Source: Larus michahellis (lineage: Eukaryota; Chordata; Aves; Charadriiformes; Laridae). Taken from it: 64,000 nt of DNA. The DNA lies in the NCBI RefSeq assembly GCF_964199755.1, contig NC_133896.1, forward strand, positions 97,464,200 to 97,528,199, read 5' to 3'. Position 1 is the stretch's first letter. The number at the start of each line of letters is the position of its first letter. The position numbers were made by a program, and so were the translations under genes. Positions 9,600-22,284 of this stretch are shown piece after piece. Below the pieces are notes generated by a model. The model had not been told where the DNA came from, did not search any database, and was given only the letters and a program-made list of their open reading frames with translations.

Positions 9600-12500
9600 C
9601 TGCAAAAGAAAATGTGAACAGAGAATGAGAGATTCTGTATCGGACGAAGGCGAGCAACAGTTTTAAGAGGAACAATTCCCTAACAACGCAATTCTTAGGG
9701 AACAGAGGCTGTGGGAGCAGGAAGAGAGGAGGACCAACGTGTTGTGTTGTGTGTGGATCTGACCCTCCCCTGTCCTGTCTCTGGCAACAGGTCTGACCTT
9801 ACTTGTGACCAAGAGCATCAGAAAGTAGCAGCTAAAGGTAAATTGGCAATGCTTATAAAAACCTGCCCAGCACAGAGCACTCCCCGCTTCTAGAGCTGTG
9901 TGAACAACGGGGGTTTAGTTCAGTGGCTGAAGCTAAAAAAGAAAATTATTTTTGCTTAGCCTGAGCTAAAAATATTCAATTTTCCCTCAGTCAGTCAATT
10001 TCCCTTCCAGCTCCTCCCTGTGCAAATCAAACTGATTTCAAAAGGAAAAATGATGCTTTGAAAGGAAGAATCTCCCAGAGGGACATTCGGAAACCTGGGG
10101 GCATGAAAGCCCCCACCGGGCGTCCTTCACTCGTGCTCCATGAGGTGCTCTTACATTTCTCTCTGATCACGGCAGAGGAGCCAAGGAACTCTGCAGCAGG
10201 GTCAGGCACCTGATTTTTGTGAGTCAGCAGCTAAAGAAGCTGATCAAAATTATACATATGGAACTGTTTATGATGCACTTATATGACTACATGACTAGGT
10301 AAGGTCCATAAGGTACATCGAAGCAACTAGCTCAGGCGGCTACAGTGCAAATGACCGATTTGGGGTTAATGAACCCCATCCCACCAATAGATGGCTATAA
10401 TGCAGCCGTTGGGCTAATATTACTTAAAAGCGGAGTGCCTTATTTATTTGAGGCTGCTGCTATGGATTATCTAACACTCACCAAACCCTGCACTGGGCAA
10501 AATTTAAAGTGTAACTTCATGCCAGTGCACACGGGCTTTGCTCCAAAACTAACTGCAGTGAGTAGAGGAATCCTTCCAGATTTCACTGGAGTTTGCTGGG
10601 TCAACCCTGTATCTGATAAATAGGAAGAGCCCATATTTCTTAAGCTTTCCTGAAGAATCACATGTTTATCAGTAAAAAGCATTTCAAGGCTCCCACTGAT
10701 GAAGACTCAGCACTAATTCCATTTTTTTCTTTACCAGTCCTGCCTGATTTTCTCCTTGCTCCCTGCTCCTGGAGTTCTTCCTATGCCGTGCCAAGCACTG
10801 TCCATCTAATGAGAGTACAAGAGTCTGGCTTGGCAGTCGTTTCTGTTAGAGCAGAATGAATTTTTTGACCAGCCCCCACAACTTACAACTTTTTCTATAT
10901 TCCAGATATTTATTGAATGGAATTTGCCTACACGTGATAGCACCCCTGCACTGAAAAATATGGTTTTGCTGATATTTTTCATTCCACAAACAAAGCTGCC
11001 TAACAGTAGCAAAAGGAGGAGAAGTCCCAAGTAAAATGAGTTTCTAATTAATTTCCCTGTTTGTGATACAGTGCCAGGCAACAGGCATTTATTTCCTCTT
11101 GCATAGAAAGGACAGTGCAAGCAGTTCTGCTTCTGAAGTTTCTGGACATCATTACCCTAGGCCAAGCAAGCATGCCTGGAAATTTAATTCTTCATCCCTT
11201 TTGTTTGAAGGGAATCGGGCATCAGTCATGTGTCTGGACTTCTGTAAAGCCTTTGACACGGTCCCCTGCAGCATCCTTCTCTCTAAATTGGAGAGAGATG
11301 GATTTGATGGATCGACTGTTTGGTGGATGAGGGATAGTCACATCCAGTGGGTAGTGGTCAACGGCTCAACGTCCAGATGGAGATCGGTGACAAGCAGTGT
11401 CCCTCAGGGGTCCATACTGGGGCCAGTGCGGTTGAATATCTTCATCAGTGACACAGACAGTGGGATCGAGTGCACCCTCAGCAAGTTTGCAGATAACACC
11501 AAGCTGAGTGGTGTGGTTGACTCACCTGAGGGACGGGCCTCCAGAGGGACCTGGAGAGGCTTGAGAAGTGAGCCTGTGTGAGCCTCATGAGGTTCAACAA
11601 GGCCAAGTGCAGGGTCCTGCACCTGGTTTGGGGCAACCCCCACTATCAATACAGGCTTTGACGGTATGGGGACAAGTTTTACTCTCACATGTTTCTTTTC
11701 AAACTTCCAAAGTGTTCTACAATGGATTTTACCATCAGGGACTTTTTGGAGACTTAGAAATAGAAGTGACAAATTCTAAGACTCAAGTCATCTGGTGTAT
11801 GTCAAAACAAACTGGTGTGAGCCACTGACGGGCTGTGACTGTGCAATTCAAGACCTTCTTGACTGAGTACCAGCTGTAGAGCTGAGCACAGCCTACACTC
11901 ACTCTGTGCCTGTGGCACTTGAGAGCATTTGATTTTGCAAGCTTCAAAATCCCCGCTGGAGCCTTCGGGCTTTAGGCTGGAGCCCCACACACATCAGAGA
12001 TGCAGGCTGGCACCCTACTTTTCTTAACCTGTCTTGTAGCCATGCAAAATAGCATGGCTCTTCTCTAGCAGTACATAATGGTACGTATAAAAGTGAATGG
12101 TCCTGCTGGAGGGAGGGCCAAAATTGCCACAGGAAGACCACCCCTGCAGACCACTGCACAGCTGTGGGAAGACATCGGTGAGGAGCAGGCATGTTTAATG
12201 TGAGCAAGTGGAGACCCTCCAGAGAGGCATCTGCATCCCTGACAAACTGAGATGGCTTGTGGGCTCCATGGCCCCCAGTCCCGCTCCTTAGCGGGACTTC
12301 CTTCCTTCCTTCCTGGAAGCAGCCTTCCTTCCAGGTCCAGCTAGAAATTCTTGGCAAGCCTGGTGATCCAGGCAAGGGATGGTCAGAGAGCTTGGAGGAG
12401 AATGGACGCTGCCTAAAGCAGCTTTGAAACCGGCTCAGCATACAGAGACCTACCTCTGAGGCTCACAAAGCTCTTCAGTCAGCCTAGTGCCTGCAGAGGA

Positions 12501-15500
12501 GGGAGCGAAACGAACCCGACGTGAGGGAGCATTTCCTTACCGCACCGCACGGCGTTCTGCTCACACACCCACTGGTAGCGCTGCGCCTTGGGGCTGCAGC
12601 CTTCCTTCTCCGCCTTGTCGTAGCAGCAGTCATGCCTGTGGCAGCACCTGGGAGAGAATAAAAGGTAGAGTTCGGGCACCCTCCTGCATCCTGCACGTTT
12701 TGCTCAGGGGTTTTTGCACTACTCCGCTCACACACTATTCATGACGGCAATGTTTGCCCCAGCCGGTCGCTAAATCGTCTGTTGATGAACCAAGCGCCCT
12801 GGCATCTCTATGAAAGTTCACACGACTCAAGAACTCAGTATTGCCATATTTTCTCCCATGACCACTGTGCTTTTTTCCTCCAAGCTTTTACCCTCAGAAA
12901 GGCAGGTGTGGTCAATACACGGTAATGTCACCGAAAGGGGGCTGAACCGTTCCTATGAGGTGCGTGATCGTGGCTCCCCAGCTTAGGCTTATGCTCATCC
13001 CAGACTTTGGAGTTGGGATGTTTTTTGCCTTCCTCAGCATCACCAAGCAGCTTCATCTCTTCAGTTCAGCTGGACCTGCCGCGTGCTCTTTGGCCCATCC
13101 AGTTTCTGAGGGCTGGCTACAAACTCATCAGCCTCAATGGTGGAATTCATATCAGTTAACTTCAGATCCTTAAATATAAACGTCTACATCTGTAAACATC
13201 TACATCTAAACGTTGATCTATACTCCCTTTATGCGTGTCTGGGGCACAGTTCATATCATACTACAGAGATCTAACATAGGGGAAAAACGTTGCGTTTGAA
13301 AGTGCAATTGCGTTTCATTGACCATAGAGAGGGCTGAGGGTGACCAGCTCAGCTGATGACTCTTGTCCTACAGACTAGTCAGTGAGGTAATTCCCACTGT
13401 CAATTATTTCAGAATTTATGGAAAACTTGACCCCACTTGAATTTTATTCTGGTAGTTTAGGGACTCAAAATACACCGAGAAAAGATTCAGCATTTAGAGA
13501 GGTCCTCTGACAAATAACAAAGGCTGTTTCAGCAAGAATGCGAGGTCAGAGGCTGGAGCCAGAGAGGGGTGACCTCCTGCATTCCAGAAGCTGTCCCTGC
13601 AAGATCACTGGGACTCTACAGAGAAACCACTCTACTAACTGGAAAGCATTGAAGAAGGCTGATATTAGGCGTAAATGAAGAGCAGTCAGCTTTTAGAGAA
13701 GCTCTTGAGTCCTAGGTGCAAATCTGTTCAAGAGGCTGATGAACTGGCCAGAAGGGAGCATGGCTGTGCTGATTGCCCATAGATTACCAAATCCAGTTGA
13801 AGACCTCAATTGTTACCTTCAAGACCTGAGGCCAGTGTACCTGAAAAGCCAATAAAAGCCTGGGATCCATCATTATGTCCCTCTGGAAAAGTGGAACAAC
13901 CCTGCAAGAAGGATAAAGGTCCCTTGTGCAGGAAGCGGGGCTTCTTTGGGCACCTGTCGGGAGCTACCAGTACCTTACTGGAGAGCCCAGCAACATCACA
14001 AGCTTCATCACCCTCTGCTGCAGGAGGATTTTGCCCTTTTAGAAACTGGTTTACGGATATGAGGGCTGGTGGGCTCCATGAGGTGATAAAACCCAGGAAA
14101 AAGAATAGCAATTTTTTAAGTGCAAAGAAGATGATCCACCACGGACACAAATTCTAATAAAATCACTGGCAGTAGATCAGGTGAATCATGTGAAAGAGAC
14201 AACAGAATCAGACCAGTCAGATCAAATTCATCCTCGTGTAATCCCTGTAATTACACGCAGGCTGCATTTAGTCCAGTGTGCTTTCCCTACTGACTGAGCT
14301 CCCAATGTAGTAGTTAAAAGTAGCAATTTGCATCCCACAGAAAAAGGCAAACTAAATGCCTTTTTTTTTTCTCAGCTTGCAAAGATGAAACCTGTGTGAT
14401 GATTACGACCAGACTACTCACTGCATTGTGAAACCTAGAAATGTACGTTAGCAGTAGCAGACTACTATCTCCTTCCATGCCAGCTCCTCAAAGAATGGGT
14501 CTAAGCCCTATGGGATATATGTATCTGGAAGCTTTCCCATGAGGATTTACAGCAATTGCTGTAATTGAGAAGACTTTATTTATGCCATGGAACCAGTTCT
14601 GTTGGACATGACGGCAGTAACAGGCTGTGGGTCAGACATTTGTTGGTCCAGTAACACCTCACTCCTGGGCTTATCCTGAAGAGGTTAGATGTGAAAGGCC
14701 ACAGAAGAGAAGAATTTGCAGCCTTGTGGTGAGTGGGAAAGTCTCAGCTTTCTCCAACGTTTGAGTCCCTACACAACATGTCATATGATATGACAGGGAT
14801 GGACCGCGGCACTGAGCTACAATTTGGGCATGTGTCATCTGGAGGAGCTGCTGTAGCCCAAGGCTAATATACCTGAAGCTGCAGCACAGCCTCATCCACC
14901 CTCAGGGGGGTGACAGATAGCAGAGCAGGCCCATCATTGGTGTCTCATATAGGAGACACAGAGCACAAGAGGCCACGGTGGAGAGCCACGAATCAGGCTG
15001 AGCTGAGGTGGAGTGCCAGCTGTAGAAATCATAGGGTTTGTGAGGCCCGGGGAGTCAATCAGTTGTCAAATTGGTGAAGTCGGTGTCAACGATGGAGGAG
15101 GAACAATGTGAAGGCAGACTGGCAAAGGGAGAAGTTAGGAGCCTGTGTGCCAAGGGAATGAAATTGCTCTTCAGGGAGAGCCAGAGGGAAGGAACAGAAA
15201 AAGAGGTAGGAGAAGTGAGAACAGAGCTCAGAGGAGGCAAAGCGTGGTCTGTGAATCAGGAAAGGACAAGCAAATGAGCACCGGAGAGGTGTGCTAGCTA
15301 GCTGTGAGAACTCGCTGCTCCTTAGCCGGCTTGGCAAAATCAGGGAGGTTGTATAAATTCTGCAGGATTTGGGGCACAGTTCTGCTTACACCAGTTGTTC
15401 CTGATGATACCCGTAACTGCAGCTGGGTGACAGGTAGCTTACACCAACACAAAGCGAGAAGGCTTTGTCTCATGTTTTACAAACATCTCTTTCAGATGCG

Positions 15501-18500
15501 CTGAAAGAGCTGCCAGGGAATGAAGACTGAGGAAACCTATCGTTGTCCTTTGCCACCTTCACATGATCCCCTCCTGTCTGGAAATGCCCTTTCCTACACC
15601 CGGGTCAGGGGGTGGCGTTAAGCTTTTAATAACCTGCAGATGCTCAGCCAGACCAAAGCAAACAGTCAGCCAACATGATGGCAGGGCACTGGTCAACAGG
15701 TATGGAAAACAAACACAACCACGTCATCTAGTTAGTAAGCAACCTATTCATCATGTCTGGGCTACGAGACAGCCCGAATGGCTACAGACAGCTCTGGGTG
15801 GCCCGCAGGGACCAGCTGGCCAGACCCCTGCTGTTGAGTAAATGCCATTAAGGTAAGAATTTGTCATGTTGTGTGTGTGTCACGTTAACAGCACGGCCAC
15901 CAGTATGTGTCCTTTTGTTTTGCTTTAACTCAGACACCGAGGGGAAATCTTAGTCTTCCCTATGAGTTCCTCAGGACTTAGATGAGCCATACATGCCACC
16001 GGCATTTGAGGTTTTCAGCGAGATGCTGAGCACCTTCAGGTCCTGGTTTACAAAATGTGTGCTGCAGCATCGGGGAACAGAAGAGGGAAGGAGAAACAAA
16101 TCTATTGACTTTATGCAGAAGAGATGCCATTATGTCTTGAAGTGATGGGACTGTGAGAGTGGAACAAAAAGGAAAAGGTAATTACTGACAACGCCACATC
16201 AAAGTCAGTGTGTGGAATAGACCTTGTAAAAGGATTACCCGTTCGATGGCTTTTTTCCTTTTCCCTTTTCCCGCAAAAGAGAGGTGCTTAGAAGCACTCT
16301 TGCCTTGTCTAGACAGATTGACCAAATTACTTACAAGAAAATTACTCCTTTTGTAAGGGTCTCAGTAACAAACCTAAAAGTGTCAAGGGGGTGAGTAATT
16401 TCAAACAGTGCTTGTCACTCACAGACAGTAGTTTTGCCTCTCTGCTTCTTTCTTTTTTAGAATGGCAAATACGGAAAATAATGTGGTCGGTTTGACAGGC
16501 ATGAGGTACTCAACCACACTGATCCTTGCTGTAATTCTCAGTAACAGATATCAGAAGATTCCTCTAGCAAACATCAAATGGAAATTTTTAGGGCTAAATC
16601 TAATGGGGCATTGCCTATTCTTCCTTGCTAAGAACCTCACTGAATACCTTTCTGGTTTGTTTTTTTCGAGGTTGGTTTTTTTGTTTGTTTGCTTGTTTGG
16701 TTGGCTTTTTGTGTGAGGTTTTTTTTGGTTTTTTTTTTTTGCAGTCAAGCATGCAGCTAAGGAATAATAATGAAAAAAGGATCGAGCTGCCTTTTTACAA
16801 ACTATCTGGTATTTTGAGGCATTTTCAGGTGCAGAGTCCTCCATTGCTGCCATTAGGATAAAATCCACATCCCATGGAAATCACACGGCAGCAGAAACGC
16901 TGGTTGATGAACACAAGGCCATATTTTACTCTCTTTTTCTGTTTTTCAGGAGTGCTGATGACTCGCATCTCCCAGAGCCACCTAAAATTGGGGGTCACCC
17001 AACATCTATGGAAAACAGCTTTTAAGTGACTCCACTCAGCCCTTCGGTAAAAGTAGTCCAAATTAGTGAAGTTGTGTTTTATTTTAAAAGCTTGATTATG
17101 AGAATTGGTAAAGGGCTATCGAAAATAATAATCACGTTTATCGACACTGCTGTAGGTGGTGATAAGCAGGTCAAGCGATATGACTGAAAATTAAAAGTAG
17201 TCTCTACACCTGCAAGCTATGACACTTTGGAGGCAGTTACTCGTTATTTGTAAGTCCCATAATGACTGTTTCACAGATGAAATGTTTCATAGGTACAAAC
17301 CAGGGATGTGAAGAGAGGGCTTTGGGAGAGAAAGTTCTCGCTGCGCTAATGAAGACATCTCCGCTAGTTTTAAGGGACACTTGCTCTTTTATGCCCACTG
17401 GGGAGTTGGCCTTTAACCCTGGCGTCTTTTCTTCCCTTTTTCCCCTTTTTCTGTCCTGCCCATTCATCAAAAGTTTGGTTTTGTAGCAATGCGAAATGTC
17501 TCCAGTGGCTGGATATTCTGGAAAGCTTGGTTTCCTTCCCAGTGAGCTGCACGCTGCCTTCACCCCTGCTGAAAGCAGCGCTTGCTTATTGGTAACACCT
17601 GCGCTGTTGGCTGTAGATAAACAGGTAGACTGGTGTGCTCCGTCTTTGAGGTTTAAAGCCAAACAAGGTTGCAAATAACAGGCTCAAAGCACACAAGAGT
17701 CCACCATGCTCAAGACTTACATGTATGTTAATCGCCAAGTACAAGAAAGAAACCTTTGACTGCAGCACCTCCTAGACTCATTGTTTTTAGCCCCGGGAAT
17801 AACAAGCCCAGCATCTTCCCCGCTGACAAAGAAGAGGGAAAATAACACCATGCTCTGCCCTGTTGTTGTTCTTCCTTGTTTCAGTGTGAACTAACAGGCA
17901 ATGAAGGCAACAGGTTTGATTACTCCTTGCGATGATCTGGATTTCTTCCAGACGATAAACAGCAATATTCCCATCACTGCCATTTTCAGGACCTGGGTGA
18001 AAGAACCCTCCAAATACCTTGGTCAGTCCCCCTATTTCAGGCAGGGCTTGCTCTTTATGAATAAACATCCTCTGCCCTCCACCCCACATAGTACAAGGTC
18101 CCAAGAGCTCTGCTCTCATCCAGAAGGTGGTTAAACCCTCATTCAAACCCCAAGTGATACGCGGCTCCTCACTCACAATTCCCCAGTGCTGTTCCTATGT
18201 CCCAAGTTCCCCCTCCACAAGGCAGTAACAAGTCCATGGAGTCACAGGAGTATGAACAGGGAAGGCTGGGGAGATCTGCACTGCTTCTGGACACATAGTT
18301 GAGGTTCTTCTTACCAGTCCGTTTTATCTTTAGGCCAGCCTTGTCCTCCCAGTCCACAGTAGCATCCATAGCCAATATATGCCAAGGGAGACCTTCCCGT
18401 GCCACACGATATAGCTCCTGCCAACTCGATGATTCCTCGGGTGTGCAGTGAGTGGGATTTTCCCAAAGCACCTTTCCAAACTGCAAAGACAGAATATGGC

Positions 18501-21500
18501 TTCACACAAGGATTAAACGCACCTGACGCTGATTTTCTTAAAGTCCTTAAAGGGGGATTTTTTTGGTCATGACTGGTTGGTTGGGCGCAGCCTTGGCAGT
18601 CCGGTTTGCCATGACATTCACCCCGCAAAGGGGACCCTGCAAGGGCCTCACCTGAGGGCTGGGCTGTCCAGGAGGCAGGGACAGAAATACTCAAGCAGGC
18701 TATTTCTGCAGAGGGAGCTCGGTTCAAGCAAGACTAACCAGCTCTGGTGTGCCAGTGTGTGATTGCAGCTATATCAGTCTTGGTCTCTTCTCGCAGGTAA
18801 CAGGCGATCGGACAAGAGAAAATGGCCTCAAGTTGCGCCAGGGGAGGTTTAGGTTAGATATTAGGAAAAATTTTTACATTGAAAGGGTTATCAAGCACTA
18901 GAAAAGGCTGCCTGGGGAGGTGGTTGAGACACCATCCCTGGAGGTATTTAAAAGACAGGTAGACATAGTGCTTAGAGATATGGTTTAATGATGCTTTTTG
19001 TCAGTGTTAAGTTGGTGGTTGGACTTGATGATCTGAAAGGTCCCTTACAACCTCAGCAATTCTATGATTCTATAGTGCACCTGGGAGCAACATGCCTCAT
19101 TGGGCAGACCACGGAGCCCCCAGACTGTTAAGCTTTGCAGGGCCACCACCAGCACCATGCAGAGCCAGCTGGACTCCACTGCATCCCAGAGCTCCTAAAC
19201 CTGGGAATGCTTCCTAGCTATGCCGTGGTCCTAAGCGAGACAGGAAGCAGCAGAAGACGAGCACACAACCAGACCTAACCTAGGCTCTACAGCAAAAAAT
19301 GAGGTTTCTGTGTTGCCCAAGAAGTCAGCATATTTTAGCCTGTTCTCCGGACAGCAAAGAGCTGACAGTACTATTAGTTTGCATACAGGGATAGCTACAA
19401 GTCCCCGAGCCTTAAGGTATACTTTGTCAGGGATAGAGTGCCTACATTAGCCAAGATGTACGTATATCTGCTTTCTTTTGAGTGTTTGGAAGCGCTGGCT
19501 ACATTTACATCCACTTCCATTATTATGTTCCATTTAACTCGTAACATCAGGTTGGCTGTATTAATTTGGAAAAATAAAAAAAAAGGAGCTCCGTGTCAGC
19601 TGAAGTGTGCGGATGGCTACCCAAACCCATCTGGAGTTTTTTGAGTTACAAGTCTTTCAAAGGCTGTTGTGCTCTGGCAGGGGGGGTTTGGACTAGATGA
19701 TCTCTGAAGGTCCCTTCCAACCCCTGCCATTCTGTGGATTCTGTGTGATTTCACGTGTTAATTTGCCACTTCTTTAGAAACCCCAGGCTCTACCTGGCAG
19801 TAACTGTTATAGTAATCTAGAGTACCCTGACCCTAAAACTCAAACCTCGGTCACGCTCAGCTGAAAACGTTGATGCTTATCACGTTAACGATAGCAATAG
19901 ATGGGAGTATTTATTGCCTGGGTTTACTGTGAAGGACCAAGTGGGCTTTGCACTTGCCATGTGGTACCTGGCAAAGCTACTCACCAGTAACATCGAACCC
20001 CTCAAACCCGCTGCCCAACCCGTCCGTTCGTCCCACCTGTGCACAGTCACTCTGAAAAGAGACGCCTGCCTGCACGGGGGGGTTTGCGGCAGGCTGGGAT
20101 GGATACAGTGGTGATGGCTGGGATCTGGGAACCCACCACCGAAGTTGCTTTGCCACCTGCCCCCGGCTGCTGCAGCACGCTTGACCTCTTCAAAGTGCTG
20201 CGCAAACACGGGCTAATTAATCCCCTAAACCACCCGAGGACTCAATACTATTATTAAAACAGTTGCTTTCCTTTTAAAACCTTGCCTCTAATCCCCTTCC
20301 ATGGGCCTCTCCCCGCATCTCCTGGGCTGGCCAGCCCTCCTGGCCTGACCCAAACCCCCTGCAATGACATGGAGGGTCTCTTCCCATGAAGGAGGAGGCA
20401 GGGGCTTTGCTCCCTCTCTGCAGCCCTGTCCCCCAGCAGGAACGACCACTTCCCTCTGCCATTTTTGCCCCCACAATCGGCACCTCGGGCAGGCCCGGCG
20501 TGGGGGGTTTCACACAGCCTCCTTGTGCTTCCCAGGGCATTCCTTGGGGATAAAATGCACAATCCTGAAAAAGTAACCACACTGCTCACCTAAACACTGC
20601 TTGAGTGTTCAGGTTTCATGCTAAAAACGCATTAGGCGGGTGTTATTCGAGGCTAAAGAGACAACCTATTTCCCTTGACTAAACAGCCGGGGCTCCGGGG
20701 CCAGGAGCCGGCTCAGCTCTTGGGCACCCCAGGGGAAATCGATCACACGCAGTGAGCTGCTCTGGATTTTGAGTTAAAAATCATGCTTTTTTTCAACCTG
20801 TTGCAGTTTGCAGACCCTGAAAATGTTCCAATGGAGACAGAAACTTCTTTGTAGGCATTCAGGCCTCCTGACGAGCAGCTTGCATTTTTTTTTAAGCTGT
20901 ATTTTGCCGACCTCTTAAGCCAGGACTGCTAGGCTCGGTCTGTTGGCTGCTGGCTGAAAACAGCGGAGGCTGGTGTAAGGTAAGGCACCTCACCCAGAAG
21001 AAAACAAAGGCCATTCTTCTTTTGGGGGATATCTCTGAGGATCAAGGCACTGTAATTACAGTGCAGGGCTGCTCATGAAAGCGGAGAGAAAGCCCCAAGG
21101 GGAATTGAGTCCCAAAGATGGTGCTTCGGGCTGCGCGCTCTGCGAGAGCCTGAAATAACGTGGGCACCCAGGCGGACCCCGATGTTGCCGTTTTGTTCTT
21201 TGAAAGCTGGCTGGGTTTGGAGCTGACGGCAGGTCGCTGCAGCTGAGAGGTCAGCCCCAGCAAGTACGTTTCAATATTCAGGTGCGCGGCTAATAACTCG
21301 ACCAAGAACTGAAATTGCTTTTTCTACACCGGGCAGCCAAACCAATGCAACTGGGACAGCCTTGAAAAAGTCCACAGCAGCCGGCACTGAGCCTCATCTC
21401 CTGTTAGAAGCATGACCAGTCATTAGCTATACTACTAACGGGGCGCCTTAGCAGAGAACATACCTGTGGGGAGGTGAGCAGGGCTGGATCTGACAATTTA

Positions 21501-22142
21501 CACTTTCTATTTCCTGCTTAAACGAGCAGCCTTTGCTGTAGATTAAAGCAGCGTTTTGGGTTTTATTTTCAAACTGTACTGCAGGTATAACCCCAGACCT
21601 GCTGGTTTAGTGTTGGGTTGCCTCTGTGTGTAGGGGCTTTCTGTTGGCAGGCTTTTTAACAATTACATTTTAACATTTAGGCATTAAGCTTTTTTTAACA
21701 GGCTTTTTAAAAATTATTTTAAATCGAGGTGAATTGAAAATGGCTTACTCCATGATCGCTGGTGTAAAAAGAGGGTACTGCTATGAATAAACGCAGAAGC
21801 CAACAACTTTGTAGCAGAAAACAAACTACCCAAAAAGAAAAGGACCCCCCCACGTTTACACTGCCCCAGCTCTGTAAACTGCCAGGGAAGCGAAGCGGGC
21901 AGGCAGCTCCCTTAACGCAGCCCCTCGCTATAAAGTTGAAAAGAGTCGAGCAGAGATTTTTTCTCACTTGGACAAACCACGCTGAAGTGCCTGCTGTGGA
22001 CCGGGCAAAGCTGACGGCGAGGGGAGAGGCTGTGCTGGAACAGGGGTGGGTGGGGGGGAAAGGCTTGGGGAGGCAGAGGGCCGGAGAGGTGGTACTCACC
22101 TGCCTGAAGCAGCATCAGCATCAGCAGCAGGCGGGATCCCAT
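9436..22142 (-). CDS. PLA2G10L: Group X-type secreted phospholipase A2
   Basis: Four coding exons (22142-22100, 18480-18315, 12647-12541, 9599-9436) join to an intact frame of 159 residues plus stop; intron phases are 1, 2, 1. The enzyme hydrolyses the sn-2 ester of phospholipids outside the cell and needs calcium. Visible parts: a Leu/Met-rich signal peptide (about 1-14), a propeptide ending HTR, and a mature chain of about 130 residues starting GIIELAG. Then come the calcium loop YGCYCGLGG, the catalytic HDCCY (His75, Asp76 of the precursor), and a second Asp in CLCDQE. All 16 cysteines occur at the positions expected for group X, including the extra Cys11 pair and the C-terminal pair. One N-glycosylation site (N-L-T) is present. 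The C-terminus runs seven residues past the usual end (HFRYGGPE). Human PLA2G10 is on 16p13 and not beside CLDND1, so this is called PLA2G10-like; the symbol reflects family and is not proof of orthology. Confidence 0.9.
11205..11665 (+). mobile_element. CR1-type LINE fragment, reverse transcriptase part
   Basis: The plus strand encodes [32 protein letters not shown] and [20 protein letters not shown], characteristic of the palm and thumb of CR1 reverse transcriptase. Past the frame break, the nucleotide run aggttcaacaaggccaagtg and the text after it is standard CR1 as well. The catalytic F-A-D-D box reads F-A-D-N, so one metal-binding Asp is lost, and the frame ends soon after. It is an inactive piece lying antisense in intron 3 of the phospholipase gene. 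Confidence 0.85.
12541..12647 (-). CDS. PLA2G10L: Phospholipase exon 3: catalytic helix
   Basis: Acceptor attctctcccag, donor gtaagg, entry phase 2 and exit phase 1. The reading is [18 protein letters not shown] followed by [11 protein letters not shown]. It carries the active-site His-Asp pair and the group X-typical GCSPK turn. The HDCCY motif is intact, so catalytic activity is expected. Confidence 0.92.
12648..18314 (-). other. Phospholipase intron 2; no other gene recognised
   Basis: The 5.7-kb intron contains mirrored open frames at 13.8-14.2 kb and several short ones, none supported. A T-rich tract lies at 16665-16741. No clear repeat family was recognised. The region 15,070-15,300 is purine-rich on the plus strand. 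Confidence 0.5.
16665..16741 (+). repeat. T-rich low-complexity tract
   Basis: A run dominated by T with interspersed single G (ttttttgtttgtttgcttg and two long T blocks). On the minus strand, the sense of the host gene, it is an A-rich tract. It may be the tail of an old retrocopy, but no body was seen. Confidence 0.7.
18315..18480 (-). CDS. PLA2G10L: Phospholipase exon 2: propeptide and calcium loop
   Basis: Acceptor tctgtctttgcag, donor gtaaga, entry phase 1 and exit phase 2. It encodes the propeptide (ending SHSLHTR), the N-terminal helix [12 protein letters not shown] and the calcium-binding loop [16 protein letters not shown]. Arg-Gly at the propeptide end is the usual processing site of group X enzymes. 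Confidence 0.9.
18785..19076 (+). mobile_element. CR1 LINE, 3' end with terminal repeats
   Basis: Contains the conserved CR1 3' text: tggcctcaagttgcgccagg, gaggtttaggttagatatta, gcctggggaggtggttgaga, ccctggaggtatttaaaaga, and gatgatctgaaaggtccctt. It ends with the octamer-like repeat attctatgattctata, which is diagnostic of the 3' terminus of avian CR1. Orientation is plus. It sits in intron 1 of the phospholipase gene, about 300 bases upstream of exon 2. Confidence 0.92.
19655..19752 (+). mobile_element. CR1 LINE, short 3' tail
   Basis: A severely 5'-truncated copy: gtttggactagatgatctct, gaaggtcccttccaacccct and then a decayed terminal repeat (attctgtggattctgtg). It lies about 580 bases after the previous CR1 end, in the same orientation, within the same intron. 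Confidence 0.88.
22100..22142 (-). CDS. PLA2G10L: Phospholipase exon 1: signal peptide
   Basis: Starts at the first ATG downstream of the TATA box and reads [14 protein letters not shown] before a consensus donor (GCAG then gtgagt), phase 1. Context of the ATG is CTGCCCATGG (G at +4). The frame is open further upstream but only with non-ATG codons, so this start is preferred. Confidence 0.85.
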
Positions 22143-22276
22143 GGGCAGATCGCTCCCGTCCTCCTGCACGCCGGGGTTCAAGCCGCCGGGACGGCCGGTG
22201 GCACCTCGCCAGGCTGCCGAGGGAGCGGAGGCGAGGGTGTGCTTAACAACCCTCCAGGGCCGCTGCTGCTGCGGGG

Positions 22277-22284
22277 TTTATATA
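22277..22284 (-). promoter_or_regulatory. PLA2G10L: TATA box of the phospholipase gene
   Basis: On the minus strand TCTATATAAACCCC lies about 135 bases upstream of the ATG, with no intervening upstream ATG. A start site near 22,250 and a 5' UTR of roughly 110 bases would follow. The flanking 22,000-22,300 is GC-rich. A strong TATA box suits an inducible or tissue-restricted secreted enzyme. Confidence 0.7.

Noticed and set aside
11944-12441. 165-codon minus-strand open frame between phospholipase exons 3 and 4
   Set aside because: Composition is that of translated non-coding DNA, and no part matches phospholipase or a repeat-encoded protein.
13806-14157. Mirrored open frames of about 115 codons on both strands
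   Set aside because: No domain in either frame; mirrored open frames are common where stop triplets are locally rare.
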